From Sphingobacterium endophyticum (GTDB lineage Bacteria; Bacteroidota; Bacteroidia; Sphingobacteriales; Sphingobacteriaceae): a DNA stretch of 64,000 bases. The position numbers and the translations under genes are program-made. Below, one piece after another: positions 7,714-17,231 of this stretch. Within the stretch, counting starts at the first letter, position 1. Every line of letters begins with the position of its first letter. Below the pieces are notes generated by a model. It had not been told where the DNA came from. It made no database searches and saw only the letters and a program-made list of their open reading frames with translations. The stretch spans positions 62,001-126,000 of the forward strand of contig NZ_SMMI01000007.1 of the NCBI RefSeq assembly GCF_009733535.1. The letters are read 5' to 3'.

Positions 7714-7739
7714 AAAGGTCAGGGAATCCCCTGACCTTT
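7714..7739 (-). terminator. Hairpin terminator of the SusC/SusD/lipoprotein operon
   Basis: An 11-bp perfect stem (AAAGGTCAGGG, 7714-7724, paired with 7729-7739) with a 4-base loop lies 58 bases downstream of the lipoprotein stop codon. On the minus strand it ends in CCTTTCTT, a modest T tract. It separates the nutrient-uptake operon from the ECF sigma gene. Confidence 0.65.
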
Positions 7740-7797
7740 AGTCAATTATTAACTTAAACCTTAAAATAGTAAACCTTCTGGTGATCAAGTTCGAATT

Positions 7798-8631
7798 TTA
7801 TTGCGCTTTAAAGTTCCAGAACCATGCCGTTCCCCATGGTCCAACTCCTGGTTCTGGATAGGCTAAAACGAGTTCTTTTCCATTGATGATTAAAATATCA
7901 TACTCATAAACAGGAGCTCCGCCTTCATTTGGCGACTTCCCACATAGAACGGTCACACCTTTGGTTGTTAATTTCCCTTTGGCCCAAACCGTACCATTGT
8001 CTAGCGTAATCTTTTTTGTCATATCAAAAGAGAAACTTCCAGTCTCAGATTTGCCATCTGATTTTACTTTTGTGAGCTTTGCACCCCTTAGAGAAAAAAC
8101 CATTTTGGCTCCTGTACCTTCTCCTGCAGCTTGTCCATTGATATCAGACTCTTTCAATGTCCACCATGCTGGTCCATCATTACCCATATAGCCTCCGTTT
8201 CCCCATACTGCAGGTTTAGTCGTATCCCAAACCCAAGTTTTATCCTTACCATCAGTCAGCATACCCCATTCTAGAGGTACCGGAAATGTCAATTCATCTA
8301 CTTTAACCTTCAATGACTTGCTAATTTTTGAACCGTCAGCATTTAATCCGGTAAAGATGATCTCATTCTCTCCAGTGGAGACTAATAATACTGTATCCGT
8401 TTTTTTCTGTGTAACACCTGTACCATAATCCCAAGATGATAGCACAGGACTATTGTTGTTAACAACGGCTTTATTGCTGGCTTTTCCATTCACTGTTACA
8501 AGTGTTGCCGAGATATCCAGCTGTTCTGCTGTAATGGCAGAGCCCAATTCCATCCGATCTTCAATGGGTTCGCAACCTTGAAAGAATAGCAATGAAACCG
8601 AAAATATGATGATATAAATTAAATTTTTCAT
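7798..8631 (-). CDS. Surface lipoprotein of a SusCD locus (putative glycan-binding)
   Basis: The 277-residue protein has a lipoprotein signal ending at Cys20 (LLFFQGC) and no catalytic motif I recognise. Residues about 40-115 look like an immunoglobulin-like/PKD-like beta domain. The C-terminal half is rich in Trp and Gly (KTWVWDTTKPAVWGNGG, GPAWWTL, GPWGTAWFWNF), as expected of a carbohydrate-binding beta sandwich. Position directly after susD, 18 bases downstream, is that of SusE/SusF-type surface glycan-binding proteins. The ligand is unknown. It is the last gene before the terminator hairpin. Confidence 0.7.
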   Translation of the reverse strand: MKNLIYIIIFSVSLLFFQGCEPIEDRMELGSAITAEQLDISATLVTVNGKASNKAVVNNNSPVLSSWDYGTGVTQKKTDTVLLVSTGENEIIFTGLNADGSKISKSLKVKVDELTFPVPLEWGMLTDGKDKTWVWDTTKPAVWGNGGYMGNDGPAWWTLKESDINGQAAGEGTGAKMVFSLRGAKLTKVKSDGKSETGSFSFDMTKKITLDNGTVWAKGKLTTKGVTVLCGKSPNEGGAPVYEYDILIINGKELVLAYPEPGVGPWGTAWFWNFKAQ

Positions 8632-8649
8632 GCGTAAATAAATTAAATA

Positions 8650-10347
8650 TTACCAACCCGGGAACTCATTGCTTGAATCTCCCCATCCTTTATTCTGAAT
8701 TAAAACACCTTCCGATAAGGCAATCTGAGAGCTTGGAATAGGCCAAAAACCTCCTGTAGCATCAAACCTGGCTTTGTATCCACCTCCAAATGCTTTCATC
8801 TTCGTGTCTTTTCCTTTGTTTTTGATATCCACACCTTCTTGTTTCGCTAAGGCTGCCGAAGCATCGCCCCACCTCATTAAATCAAAATAACGCAATCCCT
8901 CAAATGATAATTCCCAACGACGCTCTCTTTTCAATGCCGCCAATGAATAGGTAACTGAACTTAGTTTTGCTCTCGAACGAACTCTATTTAAATTCGTTGC
9001 TGTTTCGGATAATTCTGCATGCATCAATAACACATCTGCAAATCGGATCAATACTAAATCCTGGGTATGTGCTAATTGCATTTCTGCTTGCGCAGCATTG
9101 GCTAGTATCGCATAGGAAGGTAGTAGGGCATTCGTCGTTTTATCATAGGCCGTAATCGCTATATATTTCTTCTGCCAGAACCCAGTCTCTTCCATCTGAT
9201 TATCTGCGCCAAAAATATATGAATCTACATCGGTTGCCACATTCAGTATTGAACCGGTACGTCGGATATCTGTAGGTTCTGCCGCGCGCCATTCATTCCA
9301 CAGATTCTTATTCACTGGGCCAGCTCCCCAACCTTGACCAAATGGAAATGTGCCTGCTAAACCATTGTTCGAACGTAAACTGAAATGTAGATTGTATTGA
9401 TTGGAGTATCCAAGCATGTACTGATCCCCCCAGTCAACCAAGGTTCCAAATTTTACTGCAAAAACAGTCTCCTTATTTCCTTCCCCTTCATACTTCAGAT
9501 TGTTGTCCTGAGCATATTTATAATCTACTTTGGTGAATTCATTGGAATATGGCCATAGATTCCTGAAATCACTTGCCAAGTCATGACCACTATTTTTTAT
9601 ACAATCATCCAGCCATTGAATCACTTGGGCTTTCGTTACGCTTCCCCCTGATGTCAATGGTAAATCTGCTTTTTTATAATATCCCGTATAGAATAAAAAT
9701 ACTCTTGCCATTAATGCTTGAGCAGCCCATTTTGTTGCATGACCTGAGGCAACACTCGTGTATGGGCTGGAAGGCATTAAGGAAATCGCAGTTTTTAAAT
9801 CTTCTGCTATCTGTCCATACGTGTCAGCTGCTGGTGATTTGGGAATATTGCTCACTAGAGTGCTGGTTACCAAAGGAACCTCACCAAACATTTGAGATAA
9901 CTCAAAATAGTATAAGGCTCTTAAAAAGTGCACTTCCCCTAACAATTGGTTCTTTTGTGCATCGCCCGTCCAGCCTTCAACCTGTCCTAAGGTCTCCAAT
10001 GCCGTATTGGCACGGAAAATCCCTTGATATCTTGCTGTCCAAAAGGTTAAAAATCGATCCGGTTGGGTATTCATGAAATGATCTAGACCTTGCATGTCCT
10101 TGTCATTTTCACCTCCGCCCCCAAACCGATCATCTGAAGCTAATTCTGCCATATAGAAATGGCTGTTTTGTACATTGGAGATCGCTGAATTCAAACTTGA
10201 GTAAATTCCTGTAAGCATGGAATTAGCATCTGCAACATTTACTGGGAAGTTTCCTGTATTTTTTTTATCGAAGCTTTCTGTATCTAGGAACTTTTCGCAT
10301 GAGCTAAATAATCCTAAAGCCATCAATATAATTATCGTCTTTTTCAT
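8650..10347 (-). CDS. SusD/RagB family outer-membrane lipoprotein
   Basis: The 565-residue product has a lipoprotein signal (LGLFSSCEKFLDTESFDKK, Cys17) and the SusD features: a helical TPR-like N-terminal half (LRALYYFELSQMFGEVPLV) and the C-terminal motif RRWELSFEGLRYFDLMRWGD, followed by FWPIPSSQI. SusD lipoproteins form the lid on their SusC TonB receptor and bind the incoming ligand at the cell surface. The gene starts 8 bases after its SusC partner, as usual. The imported substrate cannot be named because no degradative enzyme is encoded in this cluster. Confidence 0.93.
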   Translation of the reverse strand: MKKTIIILMALGLFSSCEKFLDTESFDKKNTGNFPVNVADANSMLTGIYSSLNSAISNVQNSHFYMAELASDDRFGGGGENDKDMQGLDHFMNTQPDRFLTFWTARYQGIFRANTALETLGQVEGWTGDAQKNQLLGEVHFLRALYYFELSQMFGEVPLVTSTLVSNIPKSPAADTYGQIAEDLKTAISLMPSSPYTSVASGHATKWAAQALMARVFLFYTGYYKKADLPLTSGGSVTKAQVIQWLDDCIKNSGHDLASDFRNLWPYSNEFTKVDYKYAQDNNLKYEGEGNKETVFAVKFGTLVDWGDQYMLGYSNQYNLHFSLRSNNGLAGTFPFGQGWGAGPVNKNLWNEWRAAEPTDIRRTGSILNVATDVDSYIFGADNQMEETGFWQKKYIAITAYDKTTNALLPSYAILANAAQAEMQLAHTQDLVLIRFADVLLMHAELSETATNLNRVRSRAKLSSVTYSLAALKRERRWELSFEGLRYFDLMRWGDASAALAKQEGVDIKNKGKDTKMKAFGGGYKARFDATGGFWPIPSSQIALSEGVLIQNKGWGDSSNEFPGW

Positions 10348-10355
10348 GATTACAA

Positions 10356-13300
10356 TTAAAATTTAAGGTTTAAACCAAACATGATCGTTCTAGGCTGAGG
10401 GTAGAATCCTAAATCAATCCCCGTTACCCAGGATTTATCATAGCCATAACCAATTTCTGGATCCATACCACTATAGTTAGTGAAGGTGTACAGATTCTGA
10501 ACAGTACCATAAAATCTGATTTGACTGAATGGAGATTTTGCCCATAATTTGGCAAAATCATAACCTAAGGTGATGTTTTGGATTTTGACAAAATCAGCAT
10601 CCTCAATATAGATATCAGAAATGTATTGGTTGTTGGTGTGGCTACCACTCGTTAATCGAGGAATCTTGTTGGAAGTACCTTCACCATGCCATCTTTCGAA
10701 AATCTCGGTGGTGTAATTCTGCAATGGACTATCAGCAAATGAACGGTATGATTTTGCAATCTGGTGGCCAAAGGAGCCATGGGCAGTAATTCCCAAATCA
10801 AAACCCTTATATCCGAAGGTTAAGTTCATACCGCCACTGAAATCCGGATGTGGATTGCCAATCATTACTTTGTCAGCATCTGTTATTGCGCCATCCATAT
10901 TCGTATCAACGAAAGCAACATCCCCAGGTTGTGCAGTCGGTAAAACGCCTTTTCCGGATGATCTCCATGAATCAATTTGTTGTTGGTTCTGGAAAATACC
11001 ATCTGTTTTAAACCCATAGAAATAACCGATTGGATAACCAACCTGTGCACGGTACATTTCTTTGGTGCCCTGACTTAGAACGTTTTCTTCTCCATGGATG
11101 ATTCCTTCTGCATTGGCAATTTTTACAACTTCATTTTGATTATATGCCCCATTTAGACCGATTCCGTAAGTGAAGCCACCAACATTATCGTTCCAGTTCA
11201 ATCCTAACTCAAATCCCTTATTCACGATATCACCACCATTGATAAATGGTGCAGAAGTTCCATAAATTGCCAAAACTGGCGCTTGTACCAACCAATCTAC
11301 CGTAGATTTTTTATACCAGTCAAATACGACCGAAAGCTTATTGCGAATAAATCTAGAATCAAATCCAATATTTAACTGCTCGGAAGTTTCCCAAGTAACA
11401 TCAGGATTCGGTAGGATATCAGGATAGGCACCTCTTAGGAGGGTACTCATATTATTCCCGAAATAGTATCCATTTTTGTTGTTGATTGCAATGGTTGCTA
11501 AATATTGGAATGGGCTAATAGAAGCATTACCATTCTGTCCCCAACTTGCTCTCAATTTGAAGAAGTTCAAGGATTCATTTCCTTTTAGGAATTCTTCATT
11601 TGTTACAACCCAACCAACGGATGCCGATGGGAAATATCCCCAACGATTACCTCTGGCGAAATTCGAAGAACCATCCGCTCTTAAAGTAAATGTGGCCATA
11701 TACTTTTCGTTGTAATTGTAATTGACACGACCAAATACGGATGAAATTGCTCCTAATGGCCAATGTACACCATTAACCGTTGGAATAAATCCTTCATATC
11801 CTTGTCCGTTACTTACCCAGGCTTTATCCCATTGCCCAGGAAAGGATGAATTTGATGTCGTTACGCTCAAATCCTCTCCTAAACCACTTTTTTCCATGGA
11901 TTGTCCGGCAACTACATCGAATTGATGTCCAGTTAAGGGCTCAAAATGATAGCTTAACGTATTTTCTAATGTCCAATTATAGCCTACAGATTGGTTTTGA
12001 TTAATATCATCTATAGCATTTGAAGTGGTGGTCGATAGATTATAAACTCCAGTATATTGACGATACGTTGAAGCACTCATTCTATAACCAAAGCTTGATT
12101 TAAAGATTAAATTCTTGATCGGTTGAACTTCGACGTAAGCATTCGCAAATAAACTATGGCTTTTAGCCATATTCTGACCCCGACGAAAGACCATTTCTGC
12201 CATTGGATTGGACGTAGCTCCATCTAAAACCCAGTTATCCGCAACCTTACTCGGCTGATCATAATAGTCGCCTTTCTCATTGTAAGCTGGTAACAATGGA
12301 TTTCCAACCATCATATTATGGACATCATTCCAATAAATATTGCCAATACCAATGCCCGAACGGTTATTGTAGCCATAACTAATGTTCTCTCCAAACTTGA
12401 TAATATTGAATTCATCATTTTTCAAAAGTACATGGTCAGAATTTATCCTTGCAGTATGTCTTTGGAAATCAGGTTGAACAGGTGCGCCAATTATACCCTC
12501 ACGGTTTGTAATTGAATATCCCATGGAGAATTTAGATTGTTCATTTCCTCCCATTAAGTTAACCGAGGTATTCTGTAAAATGGCATTGTCATTATGAATT
12601 TCTTGAATCCAGTTTGTACCGTTCCATGTTCCATCCATAATCTGTTGATATTGCTTTGGAATTAAATTCGCCCAGTCATAGGGTTCTGAGCCCTCGTTAA
12701 ATCTGCGCTCATCCTGAATGGTCATATATTCTTTTGCCGTCAATAGGGAAGGTAGTTTATAGGCGTTTTGAAAACCTAAATAATTGTCTAGATGTAAAGA
12801 TAATTTGCCTTCTTTTCCTTGTTTGGTCGTTACAAGTACCACACCATTTGCAGCTCTTGAACCATAGATTGCTGCTGAAGCAGCATCTTTCAATACGTCA
12901 ATACGCTCGATGTCTGATGGATTCAACATATTAATATCTCCACCTACAACACCATCAATAACATAAAGTGGACTGGAATTACCTATCGTTCCTAACCCGC
13001 GGATGGTCACTTTGAATCCTTCGCCTGGCATTCCTGAACTCTGGGTAATCTGAACCCCTGGAGATTGACTCTGTAATGCCTCTAATATGCTCGGGGTACT
13101 CAGCTTTTGTATGTCTTCCCCTTTAACTTCTATTGTTGCTCCAGTGGTTAATTTCTTCTTTTGAGTACCATATCCTACTACGACAACCTCATCAAGATCA
13201 TCTAAGCTTTCTTTTAGGATAATGTTGAAATTCTGTTGGTTACCAATGCTTACCTCAGATTTTAAATAACCCATATAGGTAACAGAGATCGTTTGGTTAT

Positions 13301-13847
13301 TGGAAGTGATTTCCAAGGAGAAATTTCCATCTGAATCTGTGGTAGTTCCATTATTTGTACCGACCAATAATACAGATGCTCCTTGTATAGGATTTCCGTT
13401 CTCATCCGTAACTTTTCCACGAATGCTTCTTTGTTGAATAGCTGATGATGAGGATTTGCTTAAGTTTTCTGCAGAAACCTGGTTCGCCGATCTTTTTAAG
13501 ACAATGGTACCATCAACTAATTCCCAAGATATTGGCTTGCCAACGAATATATGGGTTAATGCCTGTTCAAGTTTTTCGTTCTTGATGTCTGCATTTATCT
13601 TGGTGTTGGCAATATCCTTTCCATTCAATAAAAATGGAATTCCACTCTGTTTCTGAATGGATTGCATCACTTGGATCAATGGTGAGTTATTCGCTTTTAT
13701 ACTGACATGCTGTGCGTAGCTGCTCGCATATGCATTTACGATACTCAGGACAGTTAATAAAAAGGTTAATTTCATGGTCAATACCCAGTATTTTAATTTA
13801 GGTATGGCAGACCTACTGCCATAATCAATTTGTTGTATAAAAATCAT
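10356..13847 (-). CDS. SusC/RagA TonB-dependent receptor with STN signalling domain
   Basis: The ATG at 13847 gives about 1,163 residues; a TTG four codons upstream is also in frame. A long basic N-terminus precedes the hydrophobic signal core (MKLTFLLTVLSIVNAYASSY). Next come an STN domain (about 45-115, IKANNSPLIQVMQSIQKQSG), a carboxypeptidase-regulatory-like beta domain (GKVTDENGNPIQGASVLLVG), the TonB box/plug start (LDEVVVVGYGTQKKK, KDAASAAIYGSRAANGVVLV) and a large beta barrel ending in Phe. The STN domain marks it as a transducer that contacts the FecR anti-sigma in the periplasm and thereby controls the ECF sigma factor. It pairs with the SusD encoded next. Substrate unknown. Confidence 0.93.
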   Translation of the reverse strand: MIFIQQIDYGSRSAIPKLKYWVLTMKLTFLLTVLSIVNAYASSYAQHVSIKANNSPLIQVMQSIQKQSGIPFLLNGKDIANTKINADIKNEKLEQALTHIFVGKPISWELVDGTIVLKRSANQVSAENLSKSSSSAIQQRSIRGKVTDENGNPIQGASVLLVGTNNGTTTDSDGNFSLEITSNNQTISVTYMGYLKSEVSIGNQQNFNIILKESLDDLDEVVVVGYGTQKKKLTTGATIEVKGEDIQKLSTPSILEALQSQSPGVQITQSSGMPGEGFKVTIRGLGTIGNSSPLYVIDGVVGGDINMLNPSDIERIDVLKDAASAAIYGSRAANGVVLVTTKQGKEGKLSLHLDNYLGFQNAYKLPSLLTAKEYMTIQDERRFNEGSEPYDWANLIPKQYQQIMDGTWNGTNWIQEIHNDNAILQNTSVNLMGGNEQSKFSMGYSITNREGIIGAPVQPDFQRHTARINSDHVLLKNDEFNIIKFGENISYGYNNRSGIGIGNIYWNDVHNMMVGNPLLPAYNEKGDYYDQPSKVADNWVLDGATSNPMAEMVFRRGQNMAKSHSLFANAYVEVQPIKNLIFKSSFGYRMSASTYRQYTGVYNLSTTTSNAIDDINQNQSVGYNWTLENTLSYHFEPLTGHQFDVVAGQSMEKSGLGEDLSVTTSNSSFPGQWDKAWVSNGQGYEGFIPTVNGVHWPLGAISSVFGRVNYNYNEKYMATFTLRADGSSNFARGNRWGYFPSASVGWVVTNEEFLKGNESLNFFKLRASWGQNGNASISPFQYLATIAINNKNGYYFGNNMSTLLRGAYPDILPNPDVTWETSEQLNIGFDSRFIRNKLSVVFDWYKKSTVDWLVQAPVLAIYGTSAPFINGGDIVNKGFELGLNWNDNVGGFTYGIGLNGAYNQNEVVKIANAEGIIHGEENVLSQGTKEMYRAQVGYPIGYFYGFKTDGIFQNQQQIDSWRSSGKGVLPTAQPGDVAFVDTNMDGAITDADKVMIGNPHPDFSGGMNLTFGYKGFDLGITAHGSFGHQIAKSYRSFADSPLQNYTTEIFERWHGEGTSNKIPRLTSGSHTNNQYISDIYIEDADFVKIQNITLGYDFAKLWAKSPFSQIRFYGTVQNLYTFTNYSGMDPEIGYGYDKSWVTGIDLGFYPQPRTIMFGLNLKF

Positions 13848-13926
13848 ATTTTTGTACAATTAGGATTATAAATGATTAAGGGTTTACTTATCGGTTTACT
13901 ATTTTTTCTTTTGGATCCTTATATGG

Positions 13927-13963
13927 CCGAACAAGGGTGTGCGAAACCAGTGTTCGGTTTTTT
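13927..13963. other. Hairpin between the fecR and susC genes
   Basis: CCGAACA (13927-13933) pairs with TGTTCGG (13951-13957) around a 17-base loop. A run of seven T follows on the plus strand, so as a terminator it would act rightwards, where no gene ends. On the minus strand it lies in the probable susC leader. It may be a leader structure; function unknown. Confidence 0.4.
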
Positions 13964-14030
13964 TATAGGGAATCCTTTAAGTCGGATTTGCTTTTTGCTT
14001 TAATTTCATGATTCTTGGCTGTTTAGTTAT

Positions 14031-15221
14031 TTATTGGATAACTAGTAATTTATAGGTTTTACCAGTCTGTTTTAATTTAAAATCAACCCCGCTTTTTTCA
14101 ATCATCCGCATCACTTCGGCCAGGTTTTTATCCCTTCCTATCTCACCATAAAAGTAGGTGGAAGGAATGTTCCCTTGATAGCTTACCTCGATGTCATACC
14201 ATCGGCTTAAGCCCTTCATTACATCCCGTAATTCAGTTTCATAAAAAAGAAACTTATTGGATTTCCAAGCAATATAACTGCTCACATCAACTTCCTTTTT
14301 TATGACCTTAATTCCGTTATTAATCGATTGTTCATTTGGCTTAAGGTTCCATGTTCCTTCAGAAGTATGTACATTGATAGACCCTTCTACCAAGGTTGAT
14401 ACCGTTTCAAGGTCATCTGGGTAAGCCGAAATATTAAATTGGGTACCTGTAACTTCAATTGTCTGAGTCTTGCTTATTACTTCAAAAGGCACTCTTTTAC
14501 TGTTGTAATTTAGTTTTGTGACTTCAAAATAGCCTTCACCTTCTATTTTTACCGATCGCTTATCCGCCTTGAATGCTAAGGGATATTCTAATTTCGACAT
14601 GGAGTTTAACCAAACCTTACTGCCATCTGGTAAGGTCACTTGGTATTTTCCCCCCTTAGGTACATGGATGCTGGCAGAAATTGTGGATAATTCTGATTCT
14701 GAAATGGAAAGGAGTGGAGTTCCATCGGAATAAGCCAAAGACTCATCTATTACAATTCCATCCTTATCTGTCCTAAGTTTAATCTTTTTGCCATTAGACA
14801 GGGTTAATTCCGCTTTGTTAGTGCCTGGTAGAACGGACGATAACTCTGCGTCTATTTCCGTAGGGGTATTCTGCTTGGCATAAAATATCCCAAGACCAAT
14901 GCTGGCAATTAGAAAAATAGAGGCTGCATAATACATCCAATTCTTATTCCTTCTTCTTATTGGCTTGATCTCTCCTTTATGGATTTTTTGAAGGGTATCA
15001 CTCTTCAGGTCTCCTAACCAATTTTCTTGAGACTTGTTTTGTAAATCGACCCACAGAAAGGCATCCTCAAATAATTCATCTTTACTTAAGACATCCTTAA
15101 AGAATGTTTCATGCTCCGGTTTTTCTTTGATCCAGTTGTTTAACTGAACGCTTTCCGCAGAACTGATCTTGCCCTCAATGTATTTTTTTATTAATCCAGC
15201 TACTTCTATTGAAGATTTCAT
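14031..15221 (-). CDS. FecR-type anti-sigma factor
   Basis: From the ATG at 15221 (MKSSIEVAGLIKKYIEG) the protein has 396 residues; a start nine codons upstream is possible. The cytoplasmic N-terminal part (about 1-85) should bind the ECF sigma factor. One membrane helix lies near residues 98-115 (WMYYAASIFLIASIGLGIFY). The periplasmic part has the FecR domain (VPKGGKYQVTLPDGSKVWLN, EGEGYFEVTK, ETVSTLVEGSINV) and a C-terminal domain (ELRDVMKGLSRWYDIEVSY) that receives the STN signal. It is the first gene of the leftward cluster and is followed after 183 bases by its receptor. Confidence 0.92.
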   Translation of the reverse strand: MKSSIEVAGLIKKYIEGKISSAESVQLNNWIKEKPEHETFFKDVLSKDELFEDAFLWVDLQNKSQENWLGDLKSDTLQKIHKGEIKPIRRRNKNWMYYAASIFLIASIGLGIFYAKQNTPTEIDAELSSVLPGTNKAELTLSNGKKIKLRTDKDGIVIDESLAYSDGTPLLSISESELSTISASIHVPKGGKYQVTLPDGSKVWLNSMSKLEYPLAFKADKRSVKIEGEGYFEVTKLNYNSKRVPFEVISKTQTIEVTGTQFNISAYPDDLETVSTLVEGSINVHTSEGTWNLKPNEQSINNGIKVIKKEVDVSSYIAWKSNKFLFYETELRDVMKGLSRWYDIEVSYQGNIPSTYFYGEIGRDKNLAEVMRMIEKSGVDFKLKQTGKTYKLLVIQ

Positions 15222-15313
15222 CGTGTTTATAATGGTCGTTATGTACAAAAACGAATGACTTCATGAAACCTTAGTAAATATTTAAAATAATTTTTATTTC
15301 CTTTATTAAGCCC

Positions 15314-15321
15314 TACCTTTG
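15314..15321 (+). promoter_or_regulatory. -7 box just before the small membrane protein gene
   Basis: TACCTTTG is a perfect TAnnTTTG match and ends 6 nt before the ATG at 15327. A T-rich segment about 19 bp upstream could be the -33 element. Transcription from it would start at or next to the ATG, giving a leaderless mRNA. Confidence 0.5.
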
Positions 15322-15326
15322 TAAAT

Positions 15327-15728
15327 ATGCTTTACAACACAATTGGTTTCAATCAGCAATTCCCATTATTTGCAAAAATTATTGGGATTATCCTGTTGTT
15401 TGTTTTAACCTCATGTCCGATTAAGGCATCAATTAAGCAAAATCTGTATCAGGATACTAAAACTGAAAACAGAAACAATAAATCGGCAAAAACTGATTCT
15501 TGGATTGACCTCGAAGAAATGAATTGTAGCGTTGCATCAGAGCAACTTACGGTTTACAAAAATCTGGTTCAAGATTTTCAAGTGCAGCCTGCCATATTCT
15601 TATTGTTTAGCTTTGCCTTAATCCTTTTTGCGCTCCTGCCTAGGAAAGTCGCAGAAAAACCGCATTGGAATTCAGTGAAAATTAATTCCAATGACCTCTT
15701 CCTCCAATTCAACAGATTGAATTTATAG
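15327..15728 (+). CDS. Small membrane protein of unknown function before an efflux operon
   Basis: I do not recognise a family. The 133-residue protein has an N-terminal hydrophobic segment (about 16-32, AKIIGIILLFVLTSCPI), a polar Asn/Lys-rich middle, and a second membrane helix (about 88-106, AIFLLFSFALILFALL) followed by a basic tail. The first segment may be a signal peptide. It is 138 bases upstream of the TolC gene of an RND system, in the same direction, with its own promoter, so it could be part of that operon. Three cysteines are present (30, 71 among others), but no metal motif is evident. Confidence 0.6.
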   Translation: MLYNTIGFNQQFPLFAKIIGIILLFVLTSCPIKASIKQNLYQDTKTENRNNKSAKTDSWIDLEEMNCSVASEQLTVYKNLVQDFQVQPAIFLLFSFALILFALLPRKVAEKPHWNSVKINSNDLFLQFNRLNL

Positions 15729-15866
15729 AATATTACCTCTGATTAGATTTGTCTTTATGGCAATTTTACCCGGGCTTGGAATTAGAATAATCTTCTGATA
15801 TCCATCTTAACCGTATGGTTAATTCTGCCCGAACAATTAAAACAATTTTAATTTTAATGTATTCAG

Positions 15867-17222
15867 ATGGTTTTTAATTTCAAAAGCCTATTGATCCTTT
15901 TGGGGATGTGTATTGCTTTTAATAGTAATGCTCAAACGTTACAAGGATTGTGGGATAAAACTATAGCATATTATAAAGGGTTTGATGTTCAAAGTCAACA
16001 GACTCTTTTAGCCAAGCAAGATAGTCTTGCACAACAAATAAAATACAAACCCCAAGTTCAAGCTCAATTTCAACAAAGCTTAAGTTCTGTGAACGGAACT
16101 TCAGGTGCATTTTTGCCCCTGCCGGGAATTATGAATATTTCAGGTCCTCAAGTCAACGAAGGTTCTTCATCAACTTTTAATCATTTCCTATCTGCGAGTA
16201 TGAATTGGGACTTGATAAACTTCGGTAGAAAAGATCTTGATAAAGATATTTCGAGTTCTAAAATTGCCTATTCTAAATTGAACCAACATAAATTTGCTTT
16301 GGAAATTCAAAAGAAATTAGCAAATAGATATATTGAATTCCTATACCTTCAGATTCTCGACAAATGGTATCTCAGACATGCCGAACGATATTCAACTGTC
16401 CTTGATATTACCAAAGGACTTGCAAAAGCAGGAATAGTACCCGGGGCTGATTCTCTATTGGCAAATTCTTCCCTGAAAAATGTACAAAGCAGCCTTTCGC
16501 ATGTTCAAGGTAAGTTGGATGCGTCCATATTTCTTATCAAAGAATTATCAAACGTAAATTCTTTGCCTATTCAAGAAGCTTATTCAAAACCCTTTCTTGA
16601 AGTTTTAAAATTTCAAGATTCTGTTCAATCGGAACATCCGATCTTACAAATGAAGAAGCAACAGCTGCAATCCTTTGAGTTATTGGGGAAAAAGCAGGAT
16701 AGAGGGATTTTTCCAAGGATTATGCTTTTAGGTGGTCTAGCAAATCGCAGTTCGGGTATCGCCTCAAATGGTTATGTGAATTCAGGATACACTGATTTAT
16801 ACCAAGACTTTGCTAACAATTATTTTATTGGGGTAGGAGTAACTTGGAACCTGCAAGAAGTAATTCAATCAAAATCCAATAAACGCCAATATGATCTCCT
16901 CCGTCAGAATAATCTTCTAGAACAAGGACTGGTCCAAAATGAAATCAAAACGAGCTTGGATCAATTGAATGCAGAGCTAAATGCAGCTTATCTGGGCATA
17001 GATCAGTCGAATATCAGCAGAACACAAGCAGAGGAGGCATTCCAACTTTATAAAACTAGATATGAAGGTGGGCTGATTAATCTTTCTGAATTATTACAGG
17101 TTCAGGAAATACTCTTGCAGTCTGAAAAACAGAATCTTGTTTCTTACCTGAATTATTGGAGCCTCATGGTTGATAAAAGTTATCAACTGGCTGATTTCAG
17201 TTTATTGTTTAATCATTTTTAA
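15867..17222 (+). CDS. TolC-family outer-membrane efflux protein
   Basis: The 451-residue protein starts with a signal peptide (SLLILLGMCIAFNSNAQ) and shows the two-repeat TolC architecture with long coiled-coil helices (SKIAYSKLNQHKFALEIQKK; LLRQNNLLEQGLVQNEIKTS) and a conserved YEGGLINLSELLQVQ-type stretch near the C-terminus. It forms the trimeric outer-membrane channel for the RND pump encoded 9 bases downstream. Substrate cannot be told from this protein. Confidence 0.88.
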   Translation: MVFNFKSLLILLGMCIAFNSNAQTLQGLWDKTIAYYKGFDVQSQQTLLAKQDSLAQQIKYKPQVQAQFQQSLSSVNGTSGAFLPLPGIMNISGPQVNEGSSSTFNHFLSASMNWDLINFGRKDLDKDISSSKIAYSKLNQHKFALEIQKKLANRYIEFLYLQILDKWYLRHAERYSTVLDITKGLAKAGIVPGADSLLANSSLKNVQSSLSHVQGKLDASIFLIKELSNVNSLPIQEAYSKPFLEVLKFQDSVQSEHPILQMKKQQLQSFELLGKKQDRGIFPRIMLLGGLANRSSGIASNGYVNSGYTDLYQDFANNYFIGVGVTWNLQEVIQSKSNKRQYDLLRQNNLLEQGLVQNEIKTSLDQLNAELNAAYLGIDQSNISRTQAEEAFQLYKTRYEGGLINLSELLQVQEILLQSEKQNLVSYLNYWSLMVDKSYQLADFSLLFNHF

Positions 17223-17231
17223 TAGAATACT

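Noticed and set aside
9573..10076. 167-codon frame antisense to susD
   Set aside because: It lies fully inside a well-supported SusD gene on the other strand; no family resemblance.
13848..13859. TTG start for the STN-type SusC
   Set aside because: An ATG four codons later gives the same signal peptide; the TTG has no supporting signal.
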